NCBI GenBank assembly: GCA_913776045.1
Contig: CAJYOI010000017.1
Location: forward strand, 27,128 to 91,127
Direction of reading: 5' to 3'
DNA from: an uncultured Sphingomonas sp.
GTDB taxonomy: Bacteria > Pseudomonadota > Alphaproteobacteria > Sphingomonadales > Sphingomonadaceae
DNA: 64,000 nucleotides
Positions within the stretch are counted from its first letter, which is position 1, and each line of letters starts with the position of its first letter. Below, piece by piece: positions 44,703-54,026 of this stretch. Under the pieces are notes generated by a model. The model was given only the letters and a program-made list of their open reading frames with translations. It ran no database searches and was not told the DNA's origin. The position numbers were made by a program, and so were the translations under genes.

Positions 44703-46094
44703 ATGCGACGCATTTTCTGGTTCGCAGTGTTGGCGACGACCACGACCGCGCCAGCGAGCACCGCCCAGTCAGTTCAGACTGCCGCAGCCAATCGCACGAT
44801 CTCCGGCCAGCTCGAAGATGGTACTCGCTGGCAGGCAATTGCACCGGCGCAGTGGAACGGGTCATTGCTGCTCGACCTGGACGGCGCGGGAAAACCGGCT
44901 CGGCCGGGCGTGCCGACGTCGACGGAGATCCCCGGCGGGGTGCTGACCGAATGGTTGCTGAGTCAAGGCTATGCCTATGGCGGGATCGTACGCGAGCCGG
45001 TCGGCTATGATTTTCCGGAGGCGGTGCAGCGGCTCGTCGACTTGCGCGCGCAAGTGGCCGCGACCTGGGGCGTGCCGAAGCGCACGCTTGCGGTTGGGGG
45101 CTCCCGCGGCGCTTTCGTCGTACGCAAGGCTCTGGAACTTCGGCCCGATATCTTTGCCGGCGGATTGATGTGGTCGGGCGGCGGCGCGGGCGAAGTCGCG
45201 GTGCTGCGCAATAAGCTCAATGCGGTGTTCGTGTTGAAAACGCTGGTCGATCCGGCAGCGCCACTCCATCTCGTCAATGTCGAGGTCACACGCGACACGC
45301 CGGCACTGACTGCGCTGGTGGCGAAGGCGCGATCATCGCCAGCCGGACGTGCGCGCTTGGCGCTGGCCGGCGCAGTCGAGCAATTTGCGCTGTGGTCGGT
45401 GCCCGGTACGGCAGCGCCTGCCGCGACCGATTACGAAGCGCAGGTCGATCAGATGGCCGAAAGCTTCGTCTTCGCCACCGCCTTGCCGGTTCGGGCGGGT
45501 GTTGAAAAGGTCGCCTACGGCAATGTGTCCTGGAACACCGACGTCGATTATGGCCGCCTGCTGCGCCTTTCGGGCCGGAGGCCTATGGTTGCCGCGCTAT
45601 ACGAGAAAGCGGGCCTGCGTCTGGCCGACGATCTTGCGACGCTGGCGCGTGCGCCGCGCATTGCCGCCGATCCGAACGCGGTCGCACGAACCGAAACAAT
45701 GATGACCTATACCGGGCGCATCCGTGCGCCCGTCGTCAATGTCGACAATGACGATCCGGTCGACCCGGCGTCCGACAAATTGGTATATCGCGACACGCTG
45801 CGCGCCGCGGGCACCGATCATTTGTTTCGGATGATCTGGGCGAACGGGCCGGGGCATGGGGGCCAGACGGCGCTTGACCGGGCGGTGGGCTTTCGTCTGC
45901 TGATCGACCGGCTGGATAGCGGCATCTGGGGCAATACGTCGGTTCCGGCACTGCGCGCCGTGGCTGCCGATATCGCAACGCAGAGCCCGGTCAATCTCGG
46001 CGCCTCGACTCTGTTCGAACCCGGCAATTTGCCCACCGCGCCCAACCATTGGGATGTTCGGCATTGGGGCCGATACCGCGGCGAGCGGCGGTGA
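44703..46094 (+). CDS. Secreted alpha/beta hydrolase, paralogue of the 17279 gene
   Basis: Exported hydrolase of 463 aa. The signal peptide is MRRIFWFAVLATTTTAPASTAQ. The nucleophile elbow reads GGSRGAF and the His region NGPGHGGQT; VDNDDPVDPASD may hold the acid. The middle block NVSWNTDVDYGRLLRLSGRR is shared with the hydrolase at 17279. The GntR gene starts 40 bases after its stop, so the two are probably co-transcribed. Confidence 0.78.
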   Translation: MRRIFWFAVLATTTTAPASTAQSVQTAAANRTISGQLEDGTRWQAIAPAQWNGSLLLDLDGAGKPARPGVPTSTEIPGGVLTEWLLSQGYAYGGIVREPVGYDFPEAVQRLVDLRAQVAATWGVPKRTLAVGGSRGAFVVRKALELRPDIFAGGLMWSGGGAGEVAVLRNKLNAVFVLKTLVDPAAPLHLVNVEVTRDTPALTALVAKARSSPAGRARLALAGAVEQFALWSVPGTAAPAATDYEAQVDQMAESFVFATALPVRAGVEKVAYGNVSWNTDVDYGRLLRLSGRRPMVAALYEKAGLRLADDLATLARAPRIAADPNAVARTETMMTYTGRIRAPVVNVDNDDPVDPASDKLVYRDTLRAAGTDHLFRMIWANGPGHGGQTALDRAVGFRLLIDRLDSGIWGNTSVPALRAVAADIATQSPVNLGASTLFEPGNLPTAPNHWDVRHWGRYRGERR

Positions 46095-46134
46095 GGCGTT
46101 GACAGCGTCGCGGGCAAGGGTCGAAACCGGCACG

Positions 46135-46806
46135 ATGACAAACAATATCGAAGGTCGCGGGGGCGCGGTAACGGCGGCGTCGGTCCGGTCTTGGCTGCGC
46201 GAGCGAATCCGGCGGGGGCGCCTGGTACCGGGCCAGCGTTTGGTCGAGGCGGACATCATTGCGGAAACCGGCGCGTCGCGGGCGCGGGTCCGCGAAGCGC
46301 TGCAACGGTTGGAAGCCGAAGGCCTGGTCGCCATCGAGGAATTTCGCGGCGCGTCCGTCCGACGGCTGTCCGCCGACGAGATCCGGCAGATCTACCGTGC
46401 CCGTCTGGCTCTGGAGGGGATCGCCGCCCATGATTTCGCTATGGCCGACGACCCGGCGCGCAAGACCGAACTGGTCCGGTTGCAGGACGAGATGAACACG
46501 CTGGAGGACACCGGCGATCATAGGCGATTCGCGGCGCTGAACGACGAATGGCACGACCTGATCCTGGACGGCGCCGGCAACGATTACATTCGTACCTTCG
46601 TCGATCGCCTGCGCCTGCCGCTCTACCGTCTGCTGTTTTCCGCGTTTTACCAACCTTCCCGCATTGATGAAGCGAACCGCGGGCATCGGAAGGTTACCGC
46701 AGCCATCCTGTCCGGCGATGCCGCGGCGGCCGAGATGGAGATGCGCCAGCACATCGCAGATGCGCTCAATGCGGTCAGCCAATTGGAGGACGATCTACCT
46801 TCTTGA
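46135..46806 (+). CDS. GntR-family regulator (FadR subfamily, FCD domain)
   Basis: 223 aa from the ATG at 46135; the frame is open further upstream but runs into the hydrolase gene. N-terminal winged helix: RERIRRGRLVPGQRLVEADI then TGASRARVREALQRLEAEGL. The C-terminal FCD ligand domain contains LALEGIAAHDFA, FHDLILDGAGN-like NDEWHDLILDG and GHRKVTAAILSGD, with conserved metal-type His residues. Likely controls the downstream receptor/tannase pair and the P450/MFS divergent region through ATTGTTGACAAT-like sites. Confidence 0.88.
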   Translation: MTNNIEGRGGAVTAASVRSWLRERIRRGRLVPGQRLVEADIIAETGASRARVREALQRLEAEGLVAIEEFRGASVRRLSADEIRQIYRARLALEGIAAHDFAMADDPARKTELVRLQDEMNTLEDTGDHRRFAALNDEWHDLILDGAGNDYIRTFVDRLRLPLYRLLFSAFYQPSRIDEANRGHRKVTAAILSGDAAAAEMEMRQHIADALNAVSQLEDDLPS

Positions 46807-46855
46807 TATGACGTATAGCAGTTTCACCTTGTAGCCGTCGAACTTGGTTGATAGG

Positions 46856-46867
46856 ATTGTTGACGAT
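46856..46867. promoter_or_regulatory. Possible GntR operator upstream of TonB receptor 3
   Basis: ATTGTTGACGAT, 11 of 12 bases identical to the palindrome ATTGTTGACAAT at 52693. The shared block extends to AGGATTGTTGAC in both places. It lies 55 bases before the receptor start and 50 bases after the GntR stop. Confidence 0.5.
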
Positions 46868-46921
46868 TTCGTTGGAAAAGACCGCGAACCGCGGCTCCGG
46901 CGATCGATCAGGGGAGGTCCT

Positions 46922-49870
46922 ATGGCAATTCGGTCCGGTTTGTTGTCCAAGGTTTCGGCGGTCGCACTGGCCGTTACCGCGACGGCGCCAGCAATCGCGC
47001 AGTCAAACCTTCCCCTCGCGCAGACCGACACGCCGACGGCGACGGACGGAACCGCGCCTCAGGATCGCCCGGCGCAGGCGGCGGTGCTGCCGACGACCGA
47101 CGCGGCCACGGCGCAGGAAGTGGAACCCAACGACGCTGCGGCGTCCCAAGACATCATTGTCACTGGTACCAGCATCCGCGGCATCAGCGCGGTCGGGTCG
47201 GCCACCACTGCCATTTCTCGCGACCAGCTCGCGATTAGCGGTCGCTCGACTGCCGTCGACCTGCTTCGTGAGCTGCCGCAGGTGCAGGGGCTTGGCTTCG
47301 ACGATACGCCGCGGGTCGCGCAGAATGCGGGCGGTAACATTCAACGCGGTTCGACCGTCAACTTGCGCGGGCTGGGTAGCAACGCCACGCTGCTGCTGAT
47401 CGACGGCCGCCGCATCGCGCCGACCGGCAACGTCTTTTCCTTCACCGAAGCCAACCAGATTCCGGTTTCGGCGATTGAGCGGATCGAAGTGATCGCCGAC
47501 GGCGCGTCGGCAATTTACGGGTCCGACGCGGTTGCCGGTGTCGTCAACTACATTACCCGCAAACGCTACGACGGGGTCGAGGCATCCGCGCGCGGGACGT
47601 CCGCGGGCGGGTACGAGCAATGGGGCGCCAGCCTGCTCGTCGGCACGACCTGGAAGGGCGGCGGCATCATCGTCGCCTACGATCATGACGAACGCGGCGA
47701 AATGCTGGCGGGCGAGAGCATTTACCTACGCCAGGACCTGTCGCGGTTCGGCGGTCTCGACAATCGCATCCGCACCAACCAGGCGACGTCGGGCTTGTAC
47801 GGCAATATCATCGTGCCGCGGACGACCAACAACCCGCTGTTCCCGACGGCCGGGCGGTTCGATTATTACGGAGTGCCCGCGACCGCGAACGGTACCGGGA
47901 TCACCGCGGCCAACTTGCTGCTCAACCAGCCGAACCTGCTCGACGTCGCCGACTATACCACTTTCCTGCCGCGGGCGGTGCGCAATCAGGTGTATGCGCA
48001 CCTCGAACAGGATCTGACCGACTGGCTGACGTTCACCGCCTTCGGCTTCTACAATCGCCGCGATAGTCAGCTTCACAGCCTTGCCCAATCGGCGCTTCGC
48101 ACGATCCCGTCGACCAGTCCGCTGTACATTCCCGGTATCCCCGGCGTCACGCCGGGCACGCCGCTGACTGTGTCCTTCTCGCTGGCGCGCGACATTGGCG
48201 GGGCCGGGCTGACAAAGATCTACGACGTGCAATATCAGGGGTCTGCCGCGCTGAAGGCGTCGCTGGGCGGCTGGTCGGCTGAGGCGATGGTCAATCTGTC
48301 GCGCAACCGCAACTGCGCGAACTGCATTCCGGCATTCAACAACAACGTCGACCCAGTAGCCTTGCAGGCGGCGTTGAACAACGGAACCTATAATCCCTTC
48401 AGCCCGAACCCGGCGTCGCAGTCGGTGCTGGCGTCCATCCTGCCCAGCGCTTTCGACCGCAACCGCTCGACCCTCGACCAATATGCGTTGCGCATGGACG
48501 GCCCGCTCTTCGCCCTTCCCGGTGGAGACGTGAAGGCCGCGGTCGGTGCCGAATATCTTCGCTATTCGCAGTGGCGTAGTGCCATCGGCGTGCGCGCAAC
48601 CAGCGACGTTCCGCTGGCGCAGGCGAACCGTAACATCAAGGCCGCCTATGCCGAGCTGTTCGTGCCGCTGGTCGGCGGCGACATGGACGTGCCACTGGTC
48701 CGCCGCCTGCTACTCGACGCGGCGGTGCGCGCGGAGGACTATTCGGACGCCGGCTCGACCGTCAATCCCAAGATCGGCATCACATGGGACGTGGTCGAGG
48801 GACTGTCGCTACGCGGTGCCTGGGGCACGTCGTTCCGGGCACCGAACCTGATCGAAAACAATCCCGCCTTCTTCAGTCGCGTCGCCCTTGCGACGATCAC
48901 CAACTTGTCGGGCGATGCCGCGATCGGCCTGACTAACAACGCGACCAATCAGACGAACGTGGTCAGCGTTACCGGATCGAACGCCGATCTGATCCCCGAA
49001 ACGGCCACGAACTATTCGTTCGGTGCGGATTTCCGCCCGACGTTCCTGCCCGGGCTTCGCGCGTCGGTTACCTACTACAATATCGACTACAAAGACCAGA
49101 TCATTGGCCTGCAGGGCTTCCAAGCCTCGTTCCTGGCCAATGCAACCAATCGCGCGCTTTATTCGGCGTATATCGTTCCCGCGATCCAGCCGTCGACCTG
49201 CGTCAACGGCAACCGCGCGACATACAATCCGGCCTATCTGGCTGCGCTCGCCCGGCCAACGGTTGCGTCGGTCGACGAAAGCAATTTCTGTTCGGCGCGG
49301 GCGGTTACCTATGTCCAGAACGTCAATGCCTCGAGTGTGCGGCAAGACGGCATCGACATCTCCGCGAGCTATCAGTTCGCGACCGGTGCGCACAACTTCA
49401 CGATCGGCGGGACCTTCACCAAGATCCTGTCAAACAAGACCCAGATCGTTTCGACCGGTCCCGTGATCGATGGGCGCGACCTGATCAACTATCCCGTCAG
49501 TGCCCGCGGGCGCGGCAATATCACCTGGAATACCGGGCCGCTGACGGTGTCTCCGGCGGTTAATTATGTCGGGCCGTATTCGAACAACCTGCCGATCGCA
49601 GTGAACGGTCTCGTCCAGCCGATAAGCCGCGTGCGAAGCTGGACGACCTTCGACCTGACCGTGGCGGTCGATTTCGACAAGCTCGATTCTGCCGCCTGGG
49701 CAAAGGGGCTGAATCTGGCGCTCAACATCCGCAATATCACCGATAAGGACCCGCCGGTGGTGCTGTCGTCGAACGGCAACGCGAACGCAGGTACGCTCTA
49801 TGCGATCGATACCCAGAACGCGAACCCCTATGGCGCCGTCGCGACGCTACAGATTACGAAGTCGTTCTGA
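46922..49870 (+). CDS. TonB-dependent outer-membrane receptor 3
   Basis: 982-aa importer. The ATG at 46922 follows GGGGAGG; an upstream in-frame start would disrupt the signal peptide (MAIRSGLLSKVSAVALAVTA, then TAPAIAQ). TonB-box-like DIIVTGTSI near residue 80; plug motifs VNLRGLGSNATLLLIDGRR and IEVIADGASAIYGSDAVAGV; barrel with LSLRGAWGTSFRAPNLIEN and terminal LQITKSF. The stop overlaps the start of tannase-family hydrolase 2, repeating the arrangement at receptor 1. Confidence 0.93.
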   Translation: MAIRSGLLSKVSAVALAVTATAPAIAQSNLPLAQTDTPTATDGTAPQDRPAQAAVLPTTDAATAQEVEPNDAAASQDIIVTGTSIRGISAVGSATTAISRDQLAISGRSTAVDLLRELPQVQGLGFDDTPRVAQNAGGNIQRGSTVNLRGLGSNATLLLIDGRRIAPTGNVFSFTEANQIPVSAIERIEVIADGASAIYGSDAVAGVVNYITRKRYDGVEASARGTSAGGYEQWGASLLVGTTWKGGGIIVAYDHDERGEMLAGESIYLRQDLSRFGGLDNRIRTNQATSGLYGNIIVPRTTNNPLFPTAGRFDYYGVPATANGTGITAANLLLNQPNLLDVADYTTFLPRAVRNQVYAHLEQDLTDWLTFTAFGFYNRRDSQLHSLAQSALRTIPSTSPLYIPGIPGVTPGTPLTVSFSLARDIGGAGLTKIYDVQYQGSAALKASLGGWSAEAMVNLSRNRNCANCIPAFNNNVDPVALQAALNNGTYNPFSPNPASQSVLASILPSAFDRNRSTLDQYALRMDGPLFALPGGDVKAAVGAEYLRYSQWRSAIGVRATSDVPLAQANRNIKAAYAELFVPLVGGDMDVPLVRRLLLDAAVRAEDYSDAGSTVNPKIGITWDVVEGLSLRGAWGTSFRAPNLIENNPAFFSRVALATITNLSGDAAIGLTNNATNQTNVVSVTGSNADLIPETATNYSFGADFRPTFLPGLRASVTYYNIDYKDQIIGLQGFQASFLANATNRALYSAYIVPAIQPSTCVNGNRATYNPAYLAALARPTVASVDESNFCSARAVTYVQNVNASSVRQDGIDISASYQFATGAHNFTIGGTFTKILSNKTQIVSTGPVIDGRDLINYPVSARGRGNITWNTGPLTVSPAVNYVGPYSNNLPIAVNGLVQPISRVRSWTTFDLTVAVDFDKLDSAAWAKGLNLALNIRNITDKDPPVVLSSNGNANAGTLYAIDTQNANPYGAVATLQITKSF

Positions 49871-51477
49871 TGCGGTTCGCTGCGGCGCTGGCATCCATCC
49901 TGGTCGCCGCGGCGACTTGGCCGGCCGGGTCGCGGCAATCGGCGGCGCCGGTCCGCCCGCCGATGCTTTCCCTGCCGCAGCGAGCGACGATCGCGCCGGT
50001 CGCGGACTGTAACACCCTGCTACGCCGCGACTTTACGCAAGTGACGGACGCGCCGGCCGAGTTGCTGACTGCGGAGGTGGTGCCCGGGGAGGGCGGGCGG
50101 CCCGCGGTCTGTCGCGTAACGGGCTATGTCGTGCCGCACGTGCAATTTGAACTGCGGCTGCCGATGCAGGGTTATACCGGGCGCTATCTGCAGATCGGGT
50201 GCGGCGGAAATTGTGGCTATGTCCGCACGACCGCGACCCCGGCGTGCGATAACGATATGGCGCACAGCGGTGCGTTCGCCGTCGCCGCCACCGATACCGG
50301 GCATGTCGGCAATGCGCTGTGGGCGCGTGACAATCCTGCGTTGCAACGCGACTTCGCGGAACGTGGCGTTCATGTCGTCGCGCTTGCATCAAAGGCGATC
50401 ATCGCCGCCTTCTATGGCGCCACACCGGCGCGATCCTATTTCCAAGGCTGTTCGAACGGCGGGCGCGAGGCGATGGTCGAGGCGCAGCGCCATCCGGACG
50501 ATTTCGATGGCCTGGTCGCGGGGGCACCCGCAAATTACATCACGAGCGGTTTTCTTCGCTTCGCATGGCAGGACGTGAAGAACCGTGCGGCGGATGGATC
50601 GGCAATCTTCACGGCGACGGCCGGCCAGACGCTTCATGCCGCGGTCATGCGCAGCTGTGACGCGCTCGACGGCGTCAACGACGGTCAGATCGACGAGCCG
50701 CGGGCGTGCACATTCGATCCCGTTCGACTGGCGTGCCCCAACGACAAGGAACGTCCCGGCGTGTGTCTCAGCCCGGCGCAGGTGGCCACCGCGCGTGCCT
50801 TCTACGCCGGGCCGACCGATGATGCGGGTCGCCATTTGTCGGTCGGCGGTCTTGCCTACGGATCGGAGCTGACGTGGGCGTCGAGCGGCCGTCGGGCAAT
50901 CGTCGAAGGCTATTTTCGGCACCTGATATACGGTTCGCGCAGGCCCGCCGACCTGTCCACCGACGACCTGCAGTTCACCGCCGCATCGGTGCGAGAAGTC
51001 ATGGCGCTAGGTGCCCATTATGATGCCGCCGACACGGATCTGACACGCTTCCGCGACCGGGGTGGCAAGATGATCGTGTGGGAAGGCGCAGCCGACCCAT
51101 CCGCCGGTCCGAACGCAACGCTCAACTATTATCAGGGCGTCCGCGACAGGCTGGGAGGTCTCGAGCGAACGCGGCAGACGATGCGCGTATTTCGTCTGCC
51201 CGGCGTCTATCATTGCCGCGGTGGGACGATGCCGTACGAGGCGAACTTCTTGGGTGCTATCGTCAACTGGGTTGAACGCGGCGATGCGCCCGATGTCGTG
51301 CTGGCTACCGCGTCAAAGCCCGATGGTGGGGTGCGGACGCGGCCGATCTTCGCCTACCCGGTCGCCAGCCGTTACCGCGGCCGTGGCAGCTTGGACGAGC
51401 CGGCGAGTTTCACGGGCGTAGCGCCAAGGCGGGTTCCCGACGATCGCTACGATTGGGTCGGCGCAAGTATCGGATGA
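49870..51477 (+). CDS. Tannase/feruloyl esterase family hydrolase 2
   Basis: Secreted esterase, 535 aa, TGATG-coupled to receptor 3. The N-terminal hydrophobic stretch MRFAAALASILVAAATWPAG serves as signal. Nucleophile Ser195 in YFQGCSNGGREAM, acid in VWEGAADPSAG and His in PGVYHCRGGT, with flanking Cys as in the family's CS-D-HC triad. The lid segment CDALDGVNDGQIDEPRACTF is a typical tannase calcium loop. It is distinctly diverged from the copy at 26733, so the two probably cut different esters. Confidence 0.9.
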   Translation: MRFAAALASILVAAATWPAGSRQSAAPVRPPMLSLPQRATIAPVADCNTLLRRDFTQVTDAPAELLTAEVVPGEGGRPAVCRVTGYVVPHVQFELRLPMQGYTGRYLQIGCGGNCGYVRTTATPACDNDMAHSGAFAVAATDTGHVGNALWARDNPALQRDFAERGVHVVALASKAIIAAFYGATPARSYFQGCSNGGREAMVEAQRHPDDFDGLVAGAPANYITSGFLRFAWQDVKNRAADGSAIFTATAGQTLHAAVMRSCDALDGVNDGQIDEPRACTFDPVRLACPNDKERPGVCLSPAQVATARAFYAGPTDDAGRHLSVGGLAYGSELTWASSGRRAIVEGYFRHLIYGSRRPADLSTDDLQFTAASVREVMALGAHYDAADTDLTRFRDRGGKMIVWEGAADPSAGPNATLNYYQGVRDRLGGLERTRQTMRVFRLPGVYHCRGGTMPYEANFLGAIVNWVERGDAPDVVLATASKPDGGVRTRPIFAYPVASRYRGRGSLDEPASFTGVAPRRVPDDRYDWVGASIG

Positions 51478-51487
51478 CGGCGGCGCC

Positions 51488-52675
51488 TTACCGCCCCGTC
51501 ACCTTGAGCGGGACGTAGACCGGACCCACCTCCGGCATTCCGCTCATCCGCACCTCACCGTCGAGCGCGATCGTGCGTGTGCGATCGAGCAGCCCGCGCA
51601 ACGCAATACGGAATTCGGTGCGTGCCATGCTCATTCCCGCGCAGCGGTGCGGACCGCGCCCGAAGGCGAGATGGTCGCGCACATTTGGCCGATCGAGGAT
51701 GAAAGTATCGGGGTCCGGAAACACCGCCTCATCCCGGTTGGCCGAGGCATAGGCCAAGGCGATCGGTTCGCCGGGGCGGATGTCGCGCCCGCCGAGCATC
51801 GTCCCGCTGCGGCTGGTCCGGGCGAATCCGCGGTAGGGGGTGTAGAGACGCAGAAATTCCTCGACCGCGGCTACGTCGTGCTGCGGATTGGCGCGCAGAT
51901 AGTCTTGAAGCTCTGGGTTGCGCGACAGATGCACCGCCAAGCTGCCCAGAAACACCGGCGGTGCGACGAGGCCGACGACCAGGATCTGGCGCACGCACCC
52001 GACCAGCATCGCGTCCGGCAACGGCACTCCGTCGGCATCGCGCGCCTCCAGCAGCGACGATACCGGATCGCGTGTCGGGTCGAGTGGAGCCTTGCGTCGC
52101 TGCGCTATCAACCGGCGAGCGAGATCGTATAGCACCTCGCTCGTCTTGCTCACCGTTTCGACGTCGAACGCTTCCCAGGCTTTGACGAATGCCGCGGCGG
52201 TGCGCCACAGCAAGTCTGTCTGGCGCGCGTCGAGCTGAAACCATTCGGCAAAAAGCAGCGCGGGCAGGGGGCTGCCGAAGTCCGCGACGAAATCGCCGCC
52301 CCCCTTGGCCACGAAGGTGTCGAGCAGGCGGCTGACATGCTCCGCGATGATCGGTTCGATCGCGGCAATACGCGCTGGCCCCAGCGCGCGGTCGATGGCG
52401 CGGCGGTACGGGGTATGCTCGGGCGGGTCTAGGTGCAGCGGCGGGCGTCGACCGGTCGCCGATGCTCCGGGTACGACGTTGCGGACGGTTGTGGTGAATT
52501 CGATCGGATCGTCCAGGATCGCGCGGATGTCGGCGTGGCGTGTAGCGATCCAAAATCCGCCGAAAGCATCCGAATGTGCGACCGGGCAGCGCGCGCGCAG
52601 GTCGGCGAAGACGGCGTGCGCTGTGTCGAACTCTTCATCGACGAGCGGGTCATACTCCTGCCCCTGCCACCGCAT
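51488..52675 (-). CDS. Cytochrome P450 with atypical I-helix, second copy
   Basis: 395 aa from the ATG at 52675 (MRWQGQEYDP), which has GGGGAG at good spacing; a start at 52717 would add 14 poor residues. The haem motif FGRGPHRCAG carries Cys345 and the K-helix has EEFLR. The I-helix reads VVGLVAPPVFLGSLAVHL at residues 233-250, the same loss of the acid/Thr pair as in the P450 at 20635. The two proteins also share GRRPPLHLDPPEHTPYRRA. No redox partner is nearby. Divergent from the MFS-peroxidase-OmpA operon. Confidence 0.92.
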   Translation of the reverse strand: MRWQGQEYDPLVDEEFDTAHAVFADLRARCPVAHSDAFGGFWIATRHADIRAILDDPIEFTTTVRNVVPGASATGRRPPLHLDPPEHTPYRRAIDRALGPARIAAIEPIIAEHVSRLLDTFVAKGGGDFVADFGSPLPALLFAEWFQLDARQTDLLWRTAAAFVKAWEAFDVETVSKTSEVLYDLARRLIAQRRKAPLDPTRDPVSSLLEARDADGVPLPDAMLVGCVRQILVVGLVAPPVFLGSLAVHLSRNPELQDYLRANPQHDVAAVEEFLRLYTPYRGFARTSRSGTMLGGRDIRPGEPIALAYASANRDEAVFPDPDTFILDRPNVRDHLAFGRGPHRCAGMSMARTEFRIALRGLLDRTRTIALDGEVRMSGMPEVGPVYVPLKVTGR

Positions 52676-52692
52676 CAACGCATCTCCCCAGG

Positions 52693-52704
52693 ATTGTTGA
52701 CAAT
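52693..52704. promoter_or_regulatory. Possible GntR operator in the P450/MFS divergent promoter
   Basis: ATTGTTGACAAT, a palindrome of the ATTGT-NN-ACAAT form often bound by FadR-subfamily GntR proteins. It lies between divergent genes. TTGACA occurs twice, 12 bases apart (52697 and 52709), and may supply a -35 element. Confidence 0.5.
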
Positions 52705-52757
52705 ATGATTGACACATAATTGTCGTGGCGCATAGCTTTTACGTGAAGGAGAGGCGG

Positions 52758-54026
52758 ATGGATCTCGCAACTTACTGGCGCGTGACGTTGCGTGTCGTGC
52801 TTCCGCTGGCCGGACTGATCGTACTGAGTTCGATCGACCGGGTGAACGTCAGCTTTGCGGCGATCCATATGAACGCCGATATCGGTCTCGATCCAAAGAC
52901 CTATGGCTTCGGCGTCGGGCTGTTCTTCTGGACCTACCTGTTGATGCAGTTGCCGAGTGCGGCGGTGTTGCGGCGTGTGGGCGCGCGGGTCTGGATCGCC
53001 GGCAGCGTCATCGGCTGGGGCGCGACGGCGGGCGCGATGGCATTCATTCAGGCGCCGATCCATTTCTATGCGCTGCGCCTGGTGCTCGGCGTTTTTGAAA
53101 GCGGATTTGCGCCGGGCGTTGTCTGGTACGTCAGCCAATGGCTGCCGCAGGCGTATCGGGCGCGAGCGATCGGACTGACCCTGCTCGCCATACCCACCTC
53201 GGTTGTGATCGGCGGCCCGCTATGCGGCGCACTTCTGGCAGTCGATTGGGGTACGACCGCATCATGGCGGTGGATGTTCGGAGTTGAGGGGCTGGCGACC
53301 GTGGTAGCCGGCGTCGCTGCGCTTTTCTGGTTCACCGATCGCCCGACCGCTGCACGCTGGCTGCCGGCGGAGACGGCGGCCGCGATCGAGGCTGAGATCG
53401 CGTCGGAACAGGAATCCGCTGGCGCCCCGGCCGAACTGCCTCTGTTTGTGGCATTGAAAGATCGCCTGCTCTGGCTCTCGGGCGCGGTTTGGTTCGCTCT
53501 GATTACCGGAGCCAACGCCATCATCTTCTGGATGCCGATCGCCCTCAAATCCTTGGGACAGACCGATCCGCTGATGATCGGTGTGCTAAGCGCCGCGCCA
53601 TGGCTGGCGATCGGCGTGGGCATGTTCCTCAACGCCCGCCATTCGGACCGCAGCGGAGAGCGATTTGACCATCTCGGCTATCCGATGCTGCTCGCCTCGA
53701 TAGCATTGGTCGCTGCCGCCATCGCCATCCCCAGCGGACCGCTTGCATTGGGCCTGCTGATGATCGGCGGACTGGGTCTAGGCGGCGCGCAGTCGGTATT
53801 CTGGACCGTCCCGACCCGTTTCTTCGGTGGACGCAATCCCAGCGCTATCGCGGTCATCAACCTGATGGGCAACGTCAGCAGCGCCATATCGCCGATCGTC
53901 ATAGGCTGGGTCGTCGCACACACCGGCAGCGTCACGACGCCAGTCTACGGGCTGGCCGTGCTGCTGCTGATCGGCGCGTTGCTGGTGCCGGTGATCCGTC
54001 GGCAAGCACTGGCGCGAGGGGCATGA
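52758..54026 (+). CDS. MFS transporter, anion:cation symporter type
   Basis: Inner-membrane carrier of 422 aa with 12 helices. The ATG at 52758 follows GAAGGAGAGG. N-terminal motifs SSIDRVNVSFAAIHMNADIG and LMQLPSAAVLRRVGARVWI, and LGVFESGFAPGVVWYVSQW, are those of the ACS family, which imports organic acid anions such as phthalate, glucarate or hydroxyphenylacetate. Its likely cargo is the acid released by the esterases. Overlaps the peroxidase gene by 4 bases. Confidence 0.88.
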   Translation: MDLATYWRVTLRVVLPLAGLIVLSSIDRVNVSFAAIHMNADIGLDPKTYGFGVGLFFWTYLLMQLPSAAVLRRVGARVWIAGSVIGWGATAGAMAFIQAPIHFYALRLVLGVFESGFAPGVVWYVSQWLPQAYRARAIGLTLLAIPTSVVIGGPLCGALLAVDWGTTASWRWMFGVEGLATVVAGVAALFWFTDRPTAARWLPAETAAAIEAEIASEQESAGAPAELPLFVALKDRLLWLSGAVWFALITGANAIIFWMPIALKSLGQTDPLMIGVLSAAPWLAIGVGMFLNARHSDRSGERFDHLGYPMLLASIALVAAAIAIPSGPLALGLLMIGGLGLGGAQSVFWTVPTRFFGGRNPSAIAVINLMGNVSSAISPIVIGWVVAHTGSVTTPVYGLAVLLLIGALLVPVIRRQALARGA

